Source: Deinandra increscens subsp. villosa
Taxonomy: Eukaryota > Streptophyta > Magnoliopsida > Asterales > Asteraceae
Direction of reading: 5' to 3'
Length of the DNA: 64,000 nucleotides
NCBI GenBank assembly: GCA_039602395.1
Contig: JBCNJP010000010.1
Span: forward strand, 30,978,547 to 31,042,546
The notes under the pieces: model-generated
Database searches by the model: none
Seen by the model: the letters and a program-made list of their open reading frames with translations, nothing else
Told to the model about the DNA's origin: nothing
Part shown: one piece after another, positions 11,601 through 24,570 of the stretch
How positions within the stretch are numbered: position 1 is the first letter of the stretch
Layout: every line of letters starts with the position of its first letter
Program-made: the position numbers and the translations under genes

Positions 11601-11949
11601 AACGTCATTTTTAAAGCAGTGGCCGCACCCTGACCCACAGAAATCCAACAGTCCTATTAACCGTATGTCAATATGATGGACTCATTAATTCAATATGATC
11701 TATTATTAATTCCAAGGATGCTCGAAGTACTCGTCACCGGTCTTTGCCATTAATGGCGACGTAAAGACGCGTTCCACAATTTCAACATTCCGTTACAAGC
11801 CAACCGGCTACACTAGCCAAGGATATTAGATCCTTACACAACGAAAATCAACGCACCTTGCTCTAAACAACCGATCACGACCATATGAGTCCGGAGAGAT
11901 CGACGTGTTACTAGTGGATCGCAACATCGCTTTACAACATACAACTTCT

Positions 11950-12019
11950 ACTCACAAGATTAGCACATACTCACAAGATTACCACATACTCACAAGATTA
12001 CCACATACTCACAAGATTA
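11950..12019. repeat. Short tandem array, 19-20 bp unit
   Basis: Three and a half copies of CACATACTCACAAGATTA with one or two substitutions each. Confidence 0.85.
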
Positions 12020-15000
12020 GCAAGTCTTTGTCCGATCGGTCGAGCAATACGAGTGCATATATCAAGGAAACTTTACGTCTCTCCCCTCCTTCGCGTAATG
12101 CGAAGGTCTACAATATTTTATGTCGTGTGCCGATTCCCATATTTTTCGTCACTTGAAGACCACCAATTTTATAACAATTTATGCATCACAACACCCAGCA
12201 TAATAGGCCTCAAAGTTATTTCAAAAATAATCCAAATTAACACGTATATCTCGCAACTTTTCAAAGCTACTCATAGCTATTTCCAATCACAAAAGCTATG
12301 TTGACAGCTTGTCAACCACATGAACTCATGAGTTCAATTCGATCCACCAAACCATAAATCCTGATGGATACTCGAAGCACTTTGCTCAAAAGTATTTGTC
12401 ATCCCTAAATTAGATCAACTAGAATCCTTAAACATTAGTTTCCTTTTACTAGTCAAAGTGCGTACTTAATGGTACTCCTTGCAACCCTATTTCGAAAACC
12501 AACAATTCATTACCTTACACTTTCAAAGTGTCACCTATAATCTTCTTTTAACGCGTGTCAAAATTCCAAGGTAAATGTCCTCATGAATGTATCGCGTTAC
12601 TCCCTATCAGTTTCCACAAGTCACGATCAATCTTAACATTTACTCACCAAATTCCACACTAAAATTTATAACCACCATAAAACCTCAACATTTCCATATG
12701 TATTGGGTCTAAGCCAACAAGTTTTCATTTTTGATGTAGGGTTCAATCCTATTCTGGAATATCCAAAATCTCTACGTGTTCCACTACGCACTTAGTTGGA
12801 TTAACGCATCATCACAACTATATCAAGTCTTTTTTTTTCACATAAGACAATCCACCAATATGTCTTCAGACCACACTCATAACCATCGCGGTTATATTCG
12901 ATTCATCCTACTTGATGATGCATTCTTGCCATACTTTGGGCGACTATCTTGCCTTTACTTGGCAGTTTAATCGACTTAATACATTTTCAACTTAGCACAA
13001 TTGACATCACATCAATCACCACACACGTGTGGTCTCCACGCCTACTATCCGCACCTATCCGGTTCAAGTGCCGTAAACCATTATGCCAAAAGTGCTTATA
13101 TATAGGGCTTACCGCAGCTATCCCACCACACCTTGGACACAACGCTAAATGCACCATTACCTGGCACGTGCATGTCCACATATTCGCATTTCAACCTTTG
13201 ATCCACTACCCTTCAGTAGTGTATAAACAATACAAACTTCAAACACATATTTACATTTGTACATTCACGTACGTCCACAGTTCCTGCCTAGCCTTGTATA
13301 ACTCTATGCGCTGCCAGATCCAACATATGGTTACACCAAAATCCTTTCCTTACCCTTACTGGTAAAACTCAAACATTTGCCATCCTTAGGTCCTGCTCTG
13401 TAGCAATTATACTACTAGACCTTACTATCCCGCACCACGACTCATCATCTGAATCGCTAAACGAATCGACATCATGATGTCTCACGAAAAATTAAATCTT
13501 TCATGACAATCACTATCTAGTCACTTAAACCTCATCGGGCGAAGCAACAGATTTAAGAGGGATAATTCTAATCATGGATGATCCACGTCTCCGTCGAGGA
13601 AACTAGCTAAATGTTTATCAATACCCAATAGCTCCAGGATTCTCCTCCAGATTTAGAATATGAGCACAATATTAGAGAAAGCACGAAGTTAGTGTCACAT
13701 CTCAACGCTTGAGATTACGTGACAATTACTTGTGTGAAAATTTTCCACGATGATCGAATGACTTACTTGTCTCAGCTTCCAATCCTCTGCACTTTAACGA
13801 TTGCTCACACAAGTATGGAGACTGTACGAACCAGAATACCGTACATTAGGATAGAAAGCAGAGCATTTTCACCGATGGTGCCACCTCTGCTGAATCATAT
13901 TAGAAAGACCAACCACGAATGGTCGTGCGACAAATGAAAATTTAATCAGCTATACAAAGCTGATAGAATAAAGGGATCGGATCACGAGTCGGATATGATC
14001 TGAATGTAACAACGTTACACAAGAGAGCTTTAAGATGAACTATAATATAAAAGAATGACCGCATCAAAGAGAAGGGGAATTAGAAGAGAGGAAGAATTTG
14101 TAGTCGTCTGTTGCTGCTCCACTCCTTGTCGCCGCTGGGTTTATTGGTTGGCTCCTGTGTTACGCCACGTTGAGTAAAAACAGGTACGGTCGTCATGTCG
14201 TTGTTGGTAAGCGTCCTCCGTTGAGCTTTGTTATATCCTCGAAATCTTCAATGTATCAGTCTTGATCTTCATTTGCAATCCACTTTGTCTAACTACTCAT
14301 AGCCAACCCGCTAAGAGTTTAGTTAGATTATACCGCCCACTGCTGGGAAATTTATCTAAGGAGGGTATGTTAAGCCTTTCTTCAACTTGGAACATGCGAG
14401 GAAAGATTCAAACGCATGAATCTGGAACGTAGCACCAACATATTCCAACATCGCATATACTTGTGACCCATCACTTTGCCAAAATCCTTTTTAATCCGGC
14501 ATAACACCCTATTCCAATTGAGGGTGTCCTTCCGACATCCGTCTCAGCCAATCACAAACAGTGATACTTCTAGAGGTGATTTACATCACCACAAGGCACA
14601 TAATAAAATTCATAACAAAGCAGTCAATCAAAGCAAGCCCTACTGGGTCAAACTACAGTGCACAAGAAACGTAATGAGGCCCTTCCTATGTACTATCGCC
14701 AGCACCAAATGTGAATTTATACACAGCATCATGCAAGCAGTCATATAATACAGTTATAACACATAAGCATACGTAAAACAAAATATCGTTACTCATGAAA
14801 TAATTAAATCTCTGAAATACGAGTCCAAAAATTTACTCATTTGGGCTTTAACTATTAACTATCTGGTGTTTTCCTAACCCTGGTCGTAGTCTTTGCAGCT
14901 GGTCATGCAACCCATACTACAAGACTGTCCAGGTGACTTGACCAATCAGGTACACCAAAAGAATCCTCAAGTCCTAGGGGAAACATTACCTTAAATGACA

Positions 15001-15465
15001 ATACCCTTAGCATTAATCGATTAATGGGGTTCACTAACGCCTTCGCACACCTGTGGGCTCAGTAGTTAGGTTGATCAAGTCTAACCCCTGCCGACCTTGT
15101 ACGAATTCGTAGTAGCCGCCCATATGACCTAAAAATGCCTCAAGCATTGCCAAAGGTACTAAACCACAATTATACCACGCAACTCTCACCAGTGCCAATG
15201 TGTCATATACTAATGAAGCACAAACAAGGACCTCTACAGACTATCGACAGCTATATGCCTGGTAGGGTTCATCAAATCTAGTGCACCTGTGGGTACGGAT
15301 GACAGTTTGCGAGGCTGCAACCCGCACCGACCTTACACTAATCTTTGATCGCTGCCTAGCACACAGATATCTGCCTAAGTCTCGTAACGTCTACTTACTA
15401 GCCTTAGAGCCGTTATAGGTTCAAGCTTAGGGGTTTCTATCTGAACACCTAATCTGCTGAAACCT

Positions 15466-15481
15466 TGGGCTCTGATACCAA
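15466..15481 (-). promoter_or_regulatory. Primer-binding site of the LARD-like element
   Basis: Minus strand TTGGTATCAGAGCCCA, two bases inside the 5' LTR end at 15484; initiator tRNA-Met type. Confidence 0.85.
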
Positions 15482-15483
15482 CC

Positions 15484-18400
15484 TGTCACACCCCACTTCG
15501 CGGCCGCCACCGCGGGGAGAGTGTGGGACCGGCTGCCCGTATCAGAACACGCGGAAGCAAACAGATACCTTATCTTAGAACGGGCTGACCAGTCCAAACA
15601 ATGAAACGACGGGACACACCCAAGCGTCAACCACCTATGAGGGGGTTACTTATATTCTATCTCATTGGTGCACTACTGTATTCTCTGCGTTTCATTGGGC
15701 CCAGGTTCTCTAAGACTGGTACAACACCGTAGACCGCGAACTTAGGCTACCCCAACTGCTAGGTCTTGCACACATCAAGTCTAGCCCATCCCCGCCTATC
15801 CTTCAGATCAACCCAGTAGTTACTTACCTGCATATGAACCAAAAACACGTCAACAACAAACGTTGTTGGTGAGTCGTAGCAATTGACTCCAAAATAGTCT
15901 AAAAATATTTCCAATACATAGTGCCTGTGATAAATACCATTAGGGACAAACCAGCAATCGGAGGAAACTCGGAGCGACTTTCCCGAGCCCCTCCCTCATG
16001 TTTCAAACATATACGACATCACCCGTTCAACCAACACAAGTAACCAAAAGGGGCCCAAAACAACGGGTATGCGACACCTTGATCTACCTACACAGCTGTG
16101 AGGATACGTATATGCCTCGTGGCCTTGCTCCTCAATTCCAGGAACAAAACAAGAACGGCCTAAATTGACCCTATGCTTCCCAAACGCGGTAACACCGCAG
16201 GTACCGAAACATAAACGCGGTGGGATTCCGCCGGCACCTCAAGTCACGATATATAACACAGCACAGTATTGAACACAAAAACAATGTTTAGACACAGTTC
16301 ATATGCACCCCAAAAACATGATAAGTTAAAAAGGGGAAACTACAACTCACAGTTGGTCCAGCATACAAATTGAAGGTTAGGCAACTTGACAATGCATCAA
16401 GCTCGGAGAATCTGATGACCTAAACAAACATAGGTACCTTTAATTTAACACAGCAATAATACTGGTTAGGCTCGGTTGTGCTCCGCGCCCAAAATATACG
16501 ATGCATCCGTAGGTTGAAGTTCCGATACAACCGGATGTCCCAATACAGTCATACGGCTTAACCCGGATGCAATCGCATTTATCTGTCTATTTCTAAATAG
16601 ACAGTTTCTGTCGGACACAGTGGTATTGCCCTTAGTGGCAATACGACCGTGTGGCTTGATGACAGATTGTTTATTCTAACGAAACGCTCGGATCTCGAAC
16701 GATTACATTTTATTATCCTTAGAATATTCCCTGAAGTCATAACTTAAATATCTATACATAGATACTTATTCAATTACATTTCTCATGATGTTATGCCTTT
16801 TGTAAAGGTGAAAGCGTAGCTTTTGTCCACATGAAATCATAAGCTTGTTTACATAAAATCTTAACTTTGCTTACATAAAATGATAACTTTTGTTGCATAA
16901 AATCATAGTTTTGTTTATACAAAATCATGACTTGTTTAACAGAAAATCATAACTTATATATTCTCCGAAACCGGATGTCATATATTTATAAAATCTCTCG
17001 TTTCCATTTGGTTTTATCTTCTATAAAACCTTATAGAGTTTTACATAAAATGATAGCTTTTATATATAAGTTTACTCAGTTTATACTTCACATGAAATGA
17101 TAGGTTTCATTAACATAAAATGATACATTTTATTACATGAAATCATACATTTCATTAACATAAAATATACATTTCATTAACATAAAATGATATTGTTCAT
17201 CTACATAATCTTATAATATTTGTTATCACAAAACTATAATTTTATTGCATAAAATGATAACTTTTATATATATATATGTTAACCCATTTATAATCCACAT
17301 AAAATCATAGATTTTATTACATGATATCGTATATTTTAATTTCAAAGGCTCATAATCTGTATTATCAATAAAACCGTAGATTTTCTTTACATAAAATGAT
17401 AACCTCAATTAATCATAAACTTATGAATTTATTATCCTTAAACGACAACCAATACTTTATATATATTTTTTTTTGTTATCATCTTTTTAAATACAATATA
17501 CTTTTGTATTACTAAACGTTCCTCACACAACGCGTATCCAATATTACTAAAATGCGAACCAAGTAACGAGCACGGTTATACCTTCCGGTTGGTTTGCAAA
17601 CCCGGACCCGGTTAACCGTATAACGCAACGTTGTCTGAATCAAACGAGTAGATAGTCCTTTCCACACGGTTTTTCGCAACGAACAATAATCCGAAGTCGG
17701 TTTCTGAGTTTGACCATGTTTGACCAGTCAAACCTGTTGACCAGAACCATTTACTGAGTCGACTCTGTTGACTCACCACTGAGTTGACTCGTTTCTTCTC
17801 AAAATCCATTCCCAAACACTCCTAAAGCATTTTTAGCCAAACACCACCTAACCATCATCATCCAAGACCATTTCCGGCGGCCGGAGGCCATGGCCGCCGC
17901 CGGAGTTCGGTCACAGTCACGAGCCATCACCAAAACACACTAATCTAGTTGAATCTGCAACATGCAACCATAGATCGGAGTTCAAATGGAGGAAAAACGA
18001 TCCGAGATGAAAAGAGGTACAAAAATCGGACCTTACCGTGGTTGTTTCCGCCAGAAAACATAAGAAGAACAAGGAGGAGGAGCCGCCGCCTCTGTCACGG
18101 CGGAACCCTAGCGAGGGTTGCGGCTGCCGCCGCTTTTTTTCCGTAGATCGGGATCTGGGAACGACTCGGGGACAGTGGGAACGAGTAGGGGAATGAAAGG
18201 GAGAAGAGAGGAGAAGATTTGGGGGTCGAAACCCTAGCGCCGCCATGGCGCCGCCGCGTCTCCGCCGGAGACCGTCGCTGTCGGCCGGAAATGGTCGCCG
18301 GAAAACCGGGAGAAGCCCCCTCTTGCGGCTGCCTTCTCTCAAACACACACTCTTGTGTGTTTTTTGTGTTTAGTTGAAATGAAGAGAAAAAGACAAAGAA

Positions 18401-19333
18401 ATGTCTTTTATAGTTAGAGATTTAGAGTGGAGACAAAAATCAGATTAGCAGGTATTATACCGCGATATACGAACCGATAACCGTCAAACATCCCGTAAAT
18501 TATCCACGATACTTTCATAATGACGGAAATACTATAAAACCCTCATAATCATTCTTGGAATACTTAAAACGTCAGATTAAATATAACCTGGTGAATGTTC
18601 GGTTAAACTCGCGGTATAAAGCGCGTATACGGCGCGTGTACCGTTTACCTTTGTTTCTTGAACCGAATATATCGTCACGACTGTAATTCTCAATAAACAC
18701 TCAGAAAAATATTTACAACTCCTCAGAGTCGTTAAAACCATCTTAAACAATTAAACGATCAATTTCGGTTATTCTCGCATAACCGAACGATTTACCAATT
18801 TTACTATTTCTCGCACCGTTTCCTACGGTTATCCTTTCTAACGATCCGATCACCAATGATCAAGTATCTGGCACTACCAAACACTCTAATCTGGTCTCAG
18901 TGACCGCTTTGTCACTGCCGGTGACTTACGCGCGTTAAGCGTCGTTTGTCGTTTCTGTTCGCACAAACCACGTGTGTCCATCAGAATAGACTTTCTGACA
19001 ATTATTAAAGTCCATGTTAATATAACCATTATCATAATCACTTGAACAAACACATTCACTTGAATGTCCGGTTATTCGGCACGTTTACCGATTAAACAAC
19101 GAACTTAGTCGGTTTACATCGAATTCAGCTTTTATTGCTCCACAACATTTCTAATTGCATAACAATCACCCAAAATACTTCTGACAACTTATCCGGACAT
19201 CGGGTATTTGAATTTGGCCATTGTTGGGCCGAAAATCTCTAAATGGGCCTAACGGGCCTAACTGGACTCAACAATCCAGTTCATTAATCGGGAAAATTTC
19301 CCTCCGATTTACCGGAATTAACCAGGTGTTACA
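15484..19333 (-). repeat. 5' LTR of the LARD-like element, full length
   Basis: 3850 bp with TG...CA ends. It holds a block at 16800-17420 of repeated CATAAAATCATA-type words that the other LTR has lost. The GC-rich stretch at 18080-18350 gives open frames on the minus strand (17917-18348), the same as in the other LTR. LTR transcripts could start here, but I see no unambiguous TATA box. Confidence 0.9.
16800..17420. repeat. Dispersed CATAAAATCATA-word array in an LTR
   Basis: About seventeen variants of CATAAAATSATA (S = C or G) occur every 20-40 bp. They are separated by AT-rich sequence and are not strict tandem copies. The same array in the opposite orientation occurs at 48320-48710 in another LTR. 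Confidence 0.8.
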
Positions 19334-21298
19334 GAAAGGACATAAGGGATGAGTTGGAAACGACCAGCAAAAGAAAGATTTTTGTTCCTCCAGCTAGAAA
19401 TGCGGTTATCAGCCGCTTCTAATAACAGATGGCAATCCCGATAACGTAAACCAGACGACAGTAAAGGCACCCCAAGGTACTTAACCGGAAGTTTTCCCTC
19501 AGTAAAGGGTAAACGGCTTAGGATAGCAGTTTTAGTATCATTCCCCACATTACAGGAAAATATAGTGCTTTTCGGGAGACTGCAAACTAAACTAGACATC
19601 TTTGAGAAATCATCCATAGACCGCATCAAACAGGTAGTAGACCTGGTATCGCCATGGGCAAAAAGAAACAAATCATCTGCAAAACAGAGGTTAACAATCT
19701 TATGATCCTTACACTTCTTATGATACTTGAATAAAGGATCCCTTTCCACATCACATTTAAGCATGAGAGTTAAGACCTCCATAACTAAGGTAAATAGATA
19801 GGGGGACATTGGATCACCCTGCCTTAACCCCCGCTTGCCTCTAAAGTAACCATGGAGGTCACCATTTAGGCATATCGAGTAAGACACTGTAGAAATACAT
19901 TTCATAATCCAATTCACCATCAAATCCGAAAATCCAAAGCAGCAAAGGATGTGATTTAAGAAATCCCAGTCAACAGTATCATAGGCTTTTTGAATATCAA
20001 CCTTTAAAGCACACTTTGGCTCACCCACATTCCGGTGGTAGTTATGCATAAGTTCTTGAGACAACAAAATAATATCCGTAATGAGCCGTCCGGGAACAAA
20101 AGCAGATTGATTAGCCCTCACAATGTCACCCAAAAAACCCTTAATCCGATCCGCTATAATTTTGCTTATGCACTTATACAATACATTGCAGCAAGCAATA
20201 GGACAATAATCAGTAATATTAACAGGGGTAGTCACCTTAGGCACCAAGGCAATGATAGTATGATTGAGTTCTTGCAGAAGCTTACCATACTGGAAAAAAT
20301 CACGAATGGCCTGCATAACATCCTTCCCCACAATCGGCCACACACTCTTAAATAACGCCGAAGTAAAGCCATCCGGGCCCGGAGCTTTATCACTATCAAT
20401 CCTAAACATCGCATCCCAGATCTCCCAGTCCTCAACTGGACGAATCATGTGTGTAGCAGCCCCGTCATCAATTCTTTTAGTAAACAAAGAGGTAGGCGGC
20501 ATAATAGAGCTCGTACCATGGGCACCAAAAAATTTGGTATAGTGCGCCACAAAAATGGTAGGAACCTCAGTACCTTCATGAAGAACACCAGAAGTGTCCT
20601 TTATAACATCAATCCGACCCCTGTGGTTTCTTATCTTTAAAGATTTATGAAAATAAGAGGTGTTTCGATCGCCCACGGCAAGCCAATGAACCTTGGATTT
20701 CTGTTTTAAGAAACTCTCCTCATCAAGACTAGCAGTTTGGAAGTCATCCAGAAGTGTAGCCTCCTTCTCTTTTAGGATCATGTTAAACGGGTCCTCATCC
20801 CTAGCCCTTTGAATCTCGTCCAACTCCTCCCTTAACTTACTAACTTTTTCATGCAGGTTCCCTTGTTTAAAAAGCATAGACCGAAAAGGGGATTTCAAGT
20901 GTCTAAGCTTTTTAACAACACAAAATTGAGGAACTCCAGTAACGTTAATATCCCAAGCTTTTTTAACCGTTTCCATGAAACCAGGTTTGGACGTTAGGAA
21001 GTTCGCAAATTTGAACGTCCTCGGTTTTGGAGGCCTGTTACAAGTAAATTTAACAACACTAGGGCAATGGTGAGACACTCTATATGGCTGAAACATAGCA
21101 AAGGCAGTAGGGAACTCCTCCACGAATTTATCGTTCGTCAAGACTCTATCCAGTTTTTTAAGCGTCCCTATCCCTTTTTTTGGTTTTTGAGTCCACGTAT
21201 AGTGCATTCCCATACCTTTAAGATCCGTTAATTCACACCGAGTGACACAATCTCTGAACTCACGCATGCTAATATCCAGGGATGAGGAGCTCGTAACC
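19334..21298 (-). pseudogene. LINE ORF2, N-terminal part (end of endonuclease and reverse transcriptase)
   Basis: It opens inside the AP-like endonuclease (MHYTWTQKPKKG, LDRVLTND, FQPYRVSHHCP; the usual SDH is SHH here). It then has a full L1-type RT: APGPDGFTSALFK, ALVPKV, NQSAFVPGRLITD, KVDIQKAYDTVDW, GLRQGDPMSPYLF and the catalytic FADDLFLF. No stop interrupts it until the LARD-like element at 19333. RT copies LINE RNA at a nicked target. It is a dead copy because its 5' half, ORF1 and promoter are missing. Confidence 0.92.
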
Positions 21299-21313
21299 TT
21301 AAATAATCATATT

Positions 21314-21692
21314 CCAAAACCCTAATTTCCCATTTTTCTCATTTCTTTATCAAAACTCATTTTTAGTTGAAACCAGCTTAGGGTATTATCCATTATAACA
21401 TTTTATAATATACTTTAAATTTTCAAAGCTTAATTCATCACCATTTACTCGGGTTTGATAGCACAACGTCTAGAAAACCCTAATTTCAATATTAACACTT
21501 TAAATATATATTAAACATATTTTAAATATGTTTCAAATATATATTAAACATAAATCTTAATCCATAATGATTTATCATTATCATTAACTTTTATATTAAA
21601 TATATAGATATATATTTAATATTAAAATTCATATACTCTTTTAATTAATTTTATTTAAATAAAATTAATTAACATATATACATATATATATA

Positions 21693-21729
<37 letters not shown>

Positions 21730-22921
21730 GTCTCAAATATTATTTTTATATAATTTGACCAAATTGAATAATGATATTTGAAAATATAACGAATAATATA
21801 ACGTGTTTACCTCTTTGATGAGTCGTGAGACGAGTCCAAAATAACTAAATAATAAAGTTGTCCGATTTGGAAAAATAAATAGTCTTTCCCGACTAGTTTC
21901 TCACCACGAGCATTTCCCCGTTATCGGTTCATCGTTTGGACCTCGTTACGCCACCGAAACATTGACCGAAAGTATAGACGGGTTTAGATCGGGTTTACCC
22001 GGTTTTAATCTGGTTTTTTGTTAAAATGCAACCACCGTCGTATACTGCCAATAACTGATTGTCACCACTGGCCGCTACTGTTCGCCGTTGTCCGGTAGGT
22101 CACCACCACCACGGTCACCGTTTGCCGTCGCCAATCACCAAAAACCTGACGCCAAGCACCCACATAAACATCAAGGTACATCATCAACAACCATATTGAT
22201 ATTAAATCGAGATGTAACGGGGTTTTAGAAACCTGGAAATATAAACTAACAAAACCCAGTTCGGGTTCCTTACCAGGGTTACCGGAATTGCGCGGAAAGA
22301 AGAAGCAGAGCGGGAGGAACCGTGGCGGTGCTGCTGTAGGTTCGCCGGAATGTGAGCGGGCCGCCGCCACTGGTTTAGCCGGAACAGAGAAGAGAGACGG
22401 TTCGCTAGTGCTGCTACGAGTTCCAAAGAACCGGTAGCTACAGGCCGCCGCCGTTAACTAGCTGGTTACGAGCCATAGTCGCCGTCACTGGAGGCGCACG
22501 ACGGTCCCTGGTGTCGCCGCTGTGTTTGGACAGGCGGAGGTTCGTCAGAGCTAGGCGGAAATGGGGCTGTTCGGTTGCTGCTGCTGGGTTTGCTGCTTAC
22601 GCCTGCCAGAGAGGAGGTGCGAGGTGTCGCCGGTTTCTGGTTAACAAAGAAGAGATGGAGGATGTCGAAGAATCGAGGGGGGGGGGGTGCTGGGTTTTGT
22701 CGCCAGAAAGTTGAAGTGAGGGGGAGGGGAGTACGACTGTCTCTCTCTCTCTCTCTCTCTCATAATTCTTTCGTTATTTCCTTTTCTTTTGTCTGTAGTG
22801 CTTCTAAGATTTCGTTTGATTTGTGAGTTGTGTGTTTCAATAGGCATGTATGTATGTCTACTTATACTATACAATTAATTGAAATGGTGAATGCTTTCAA
22901 TTGAATGAATTGAGCACGTAT
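21314..22921 (-). repeat. Element G 5' LTR, part 2
   Basis: This continues the LTR after the LINE. It has a TA microsatellite (about 21680-21727), a GC-rich block at 22040-22720 with chance open frames on both strands, a G run near 22677 and a CT microsatellite at 22739-22760. I see no gene in it. Confidence 0.6.
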
Positions 22922-24570
22922 ACGATTGTAACATTTTGGTTTTCAAATTGTTTGTACCCGGCTTGAATAGGATCATGTTCTATTTCATTTTATTATTCTC
23001 TTTTATCATTTGAATAAGTTTAATTATGTCATTTAATGTATCGTTCGTGACTTATTTTAATGTCTTGCATTTTGCATTTTAAATCGCTAATTTAATCGTT
23101 TTCGTTATTTAAATCAAAGCGATTGATTTCGCGAATATGGACACGTATAAACTTGTGGGTAATACTAGTCACGCACACAAGTAGGTCCGTGTGAAGTTTC
23201 ATGGAAACCGAGTCATATGCATGCCGGTTCATAAACTCGTTAATGTGCACACTGGTTAACTTGTAAGCGTGGACTCCCGTAACCACGCAACTTATAAACT
23301 TGTGAACACATCAATGGGGACTCGTCAACATGGACTAAAAAAATATTGATAAGTGAAGATCTTTGGGAAGTTGTACGTAAACCATTTTGGGTCTTCTTAT
23401 TATTGTTTGCCAAAGAAACGTAATATGTCAAATGATGAAATTTTTAGAGGCTAGAAAAATGAGATTTTGTGGATGCTTGAAAACTGAATGGCTAGATTTA
23501 CGAAGCAAGTTTAAGGTTGTGGGTTCGGGACAGAACCAAGCGCAACCTGATTGACTAGTTTGACCGACGCATAGTTTGCATGGGCCGACCCAAGGTACAC
23601 CCTTCGTGAATCACCACGTTGGTGGTGCCCATTGGGCATTGGTACAACAGGTTAGGCTTGTGGTCTAGAGCCATGAGACATTTTGTTGGGTCCAAATGAG
23701 TTGGCAAATATGGGAGACAATCATGTCCAAAAATACATACACGAGTACATGTGTGTTCTATGGATCCTTGGGATGCTGGTTCAAAACGAGGTGGTACAGG
23801 TGGTGGCGACGTCGAGTGATTGGTAACCTAAGTGTCAGGATTGGTTTATGCACTCCATTTGTACTTGCTTTATTACATTACATGTTCTTTCATACTTATG
23901 CATTTCACGTAACGTTAGATCGCATGTTTTACTTACATTCAGTGCCCAAACCTATGTTTACTCACCAACTCTAGTAGTTGACTTTATTATGTTGTACATG
24001 TTGCAGGACATAACTGATGATTTATCGTGGACGCTTAGGACACGCTTTTGGACCTAGATTAAGATTAAAATAAAACTATCTATTTGTTTGTTTGGATATT
24101 ACTAGTTGTATGACATTATTTATGTTTAATGAGTGGCATGTTTAAATTTGGTAACTATATTAGTTGTCATGAGCATCTGAACAATCCTCATGCCCCAACG
24201 TATTCCGCCGTTGGTTGGGGTGTGACAGATTGGTATCAGAGCCTTGGCTATAGGGATTTAGGTTATTAGAAATGGATAACCTAGACTATACCTTAGGTGT
24301 TCCACATGACTAGCTCATGTTAGAATGCCTTACTTTGCTATTTGTTCTTGGATGCTTCCTAAACATGCCTTCTCGAACTCACACATAACACACACACTTA
24401 TGCACTAACACTCGAGGCTTCCTAGCCTTTTTCCTTAGTAATGGTGGCTTACGTACCATTTAGGAAATTGATTTCTTGATTTTGTACTCTCGTCGGGGTT
24501 AGGTTTCTAGCAATAGACATGTAGTAACTGGAAGGGGGAAAAACGCCGTTGGTTGGGGTGTGACAACGAT
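22922..24570 (+). mobile_element. Element H: internally deleted LTR element with TSD ACGAT
   Basis: The 1639-bp element (22927-24565) is flanked by ACGAT at 22922-22926 and 24566-24570. Its 5' LTR (22927-24227, TGTAACATTTTGG to GGGGTGTGACA) is followed by an initiator-Met PBS at 24230-24247 and about 300 bp of leader. Then comes only the last 22 bp of the 3' LTR (24544-24565). Everything from the leader to almost the end of the 3' LTR has been lost. It lies in element G's LTR in the opposite orientation. The LTR family recurs at 32790. Confidence 0.9.

Larger units (their letters stand above)
10711..15483 (-). other. Internal region of the LARD-like element, non-coding
   Basis: About 4.8 kb between the LTRs. 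On both strands the frames are short (the longest about 148 codons) and none shows Gag, protease, integrase, RT or RNase H motifs. It holds the two tandem arrays listed separately, and otherwise AT-rich sequence in which I see no structure. A minus frame at 12987-13181 has an isolated CPRCGG but no full knuckle, so I do not call gag there. Confidence 0.7.
8956..19333 (-). mobile_element. LARD-like non-autonomous gypsy element nested in the LINE
   Basis: A 10,378-bp insertion starts TGTAACACCTGG (minus strand, 19333) and ends GGGGTGTGACA (8956). It is flanked by GAAAG at 8951-8955 and 19334-19338. It has two LTRs (15484-19333 and 8956-10710), an initiator-Met PBS by the first and a purine tract by the second, which fixes the minus orientation. 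The 4.8-kb interior has no recognisable gag or pol. It thus fits a large retrotransposon derivative moved by proteins of an autonomous relative. By eye the LTRs differ at roughly 1% of shared positions, so the insertion is young. Confidence 0.92.
7505..21313 (-). mobile_element. 5'-truncated L1-type LINE with 15-bp target duplication
   Basis: TTAAATAATCATATT occurs at 7505-7519 and again at 21299-21313. The first copy runs into a 10-bp T tract (7518-7527), the poly(A) tail of a minus-strand LINE. The 5' end at 21298 is cut inside the endonuclease domain, as expected for a 5'-truncated copy made by target-primed reverse transcription. Minus the nested LTR element the LINE is about 3.4 kb. It lies within the LTR of element G. 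Confidence 0.9.

Noticed and set aside
12949..13365. 138-codon frame in the LARD interior
   Set aside because: No domain on this strand; the opposite strand has an isolated CPRCGG but no complete zinc knuckle, so neither is called a gene.
22062..22714. GC-rich host gene exon with a CT repeat in its 5' UTR
   Set aside because: Frames overlap on both strands, have no recognisable domain and lie within the split LTR of element G.
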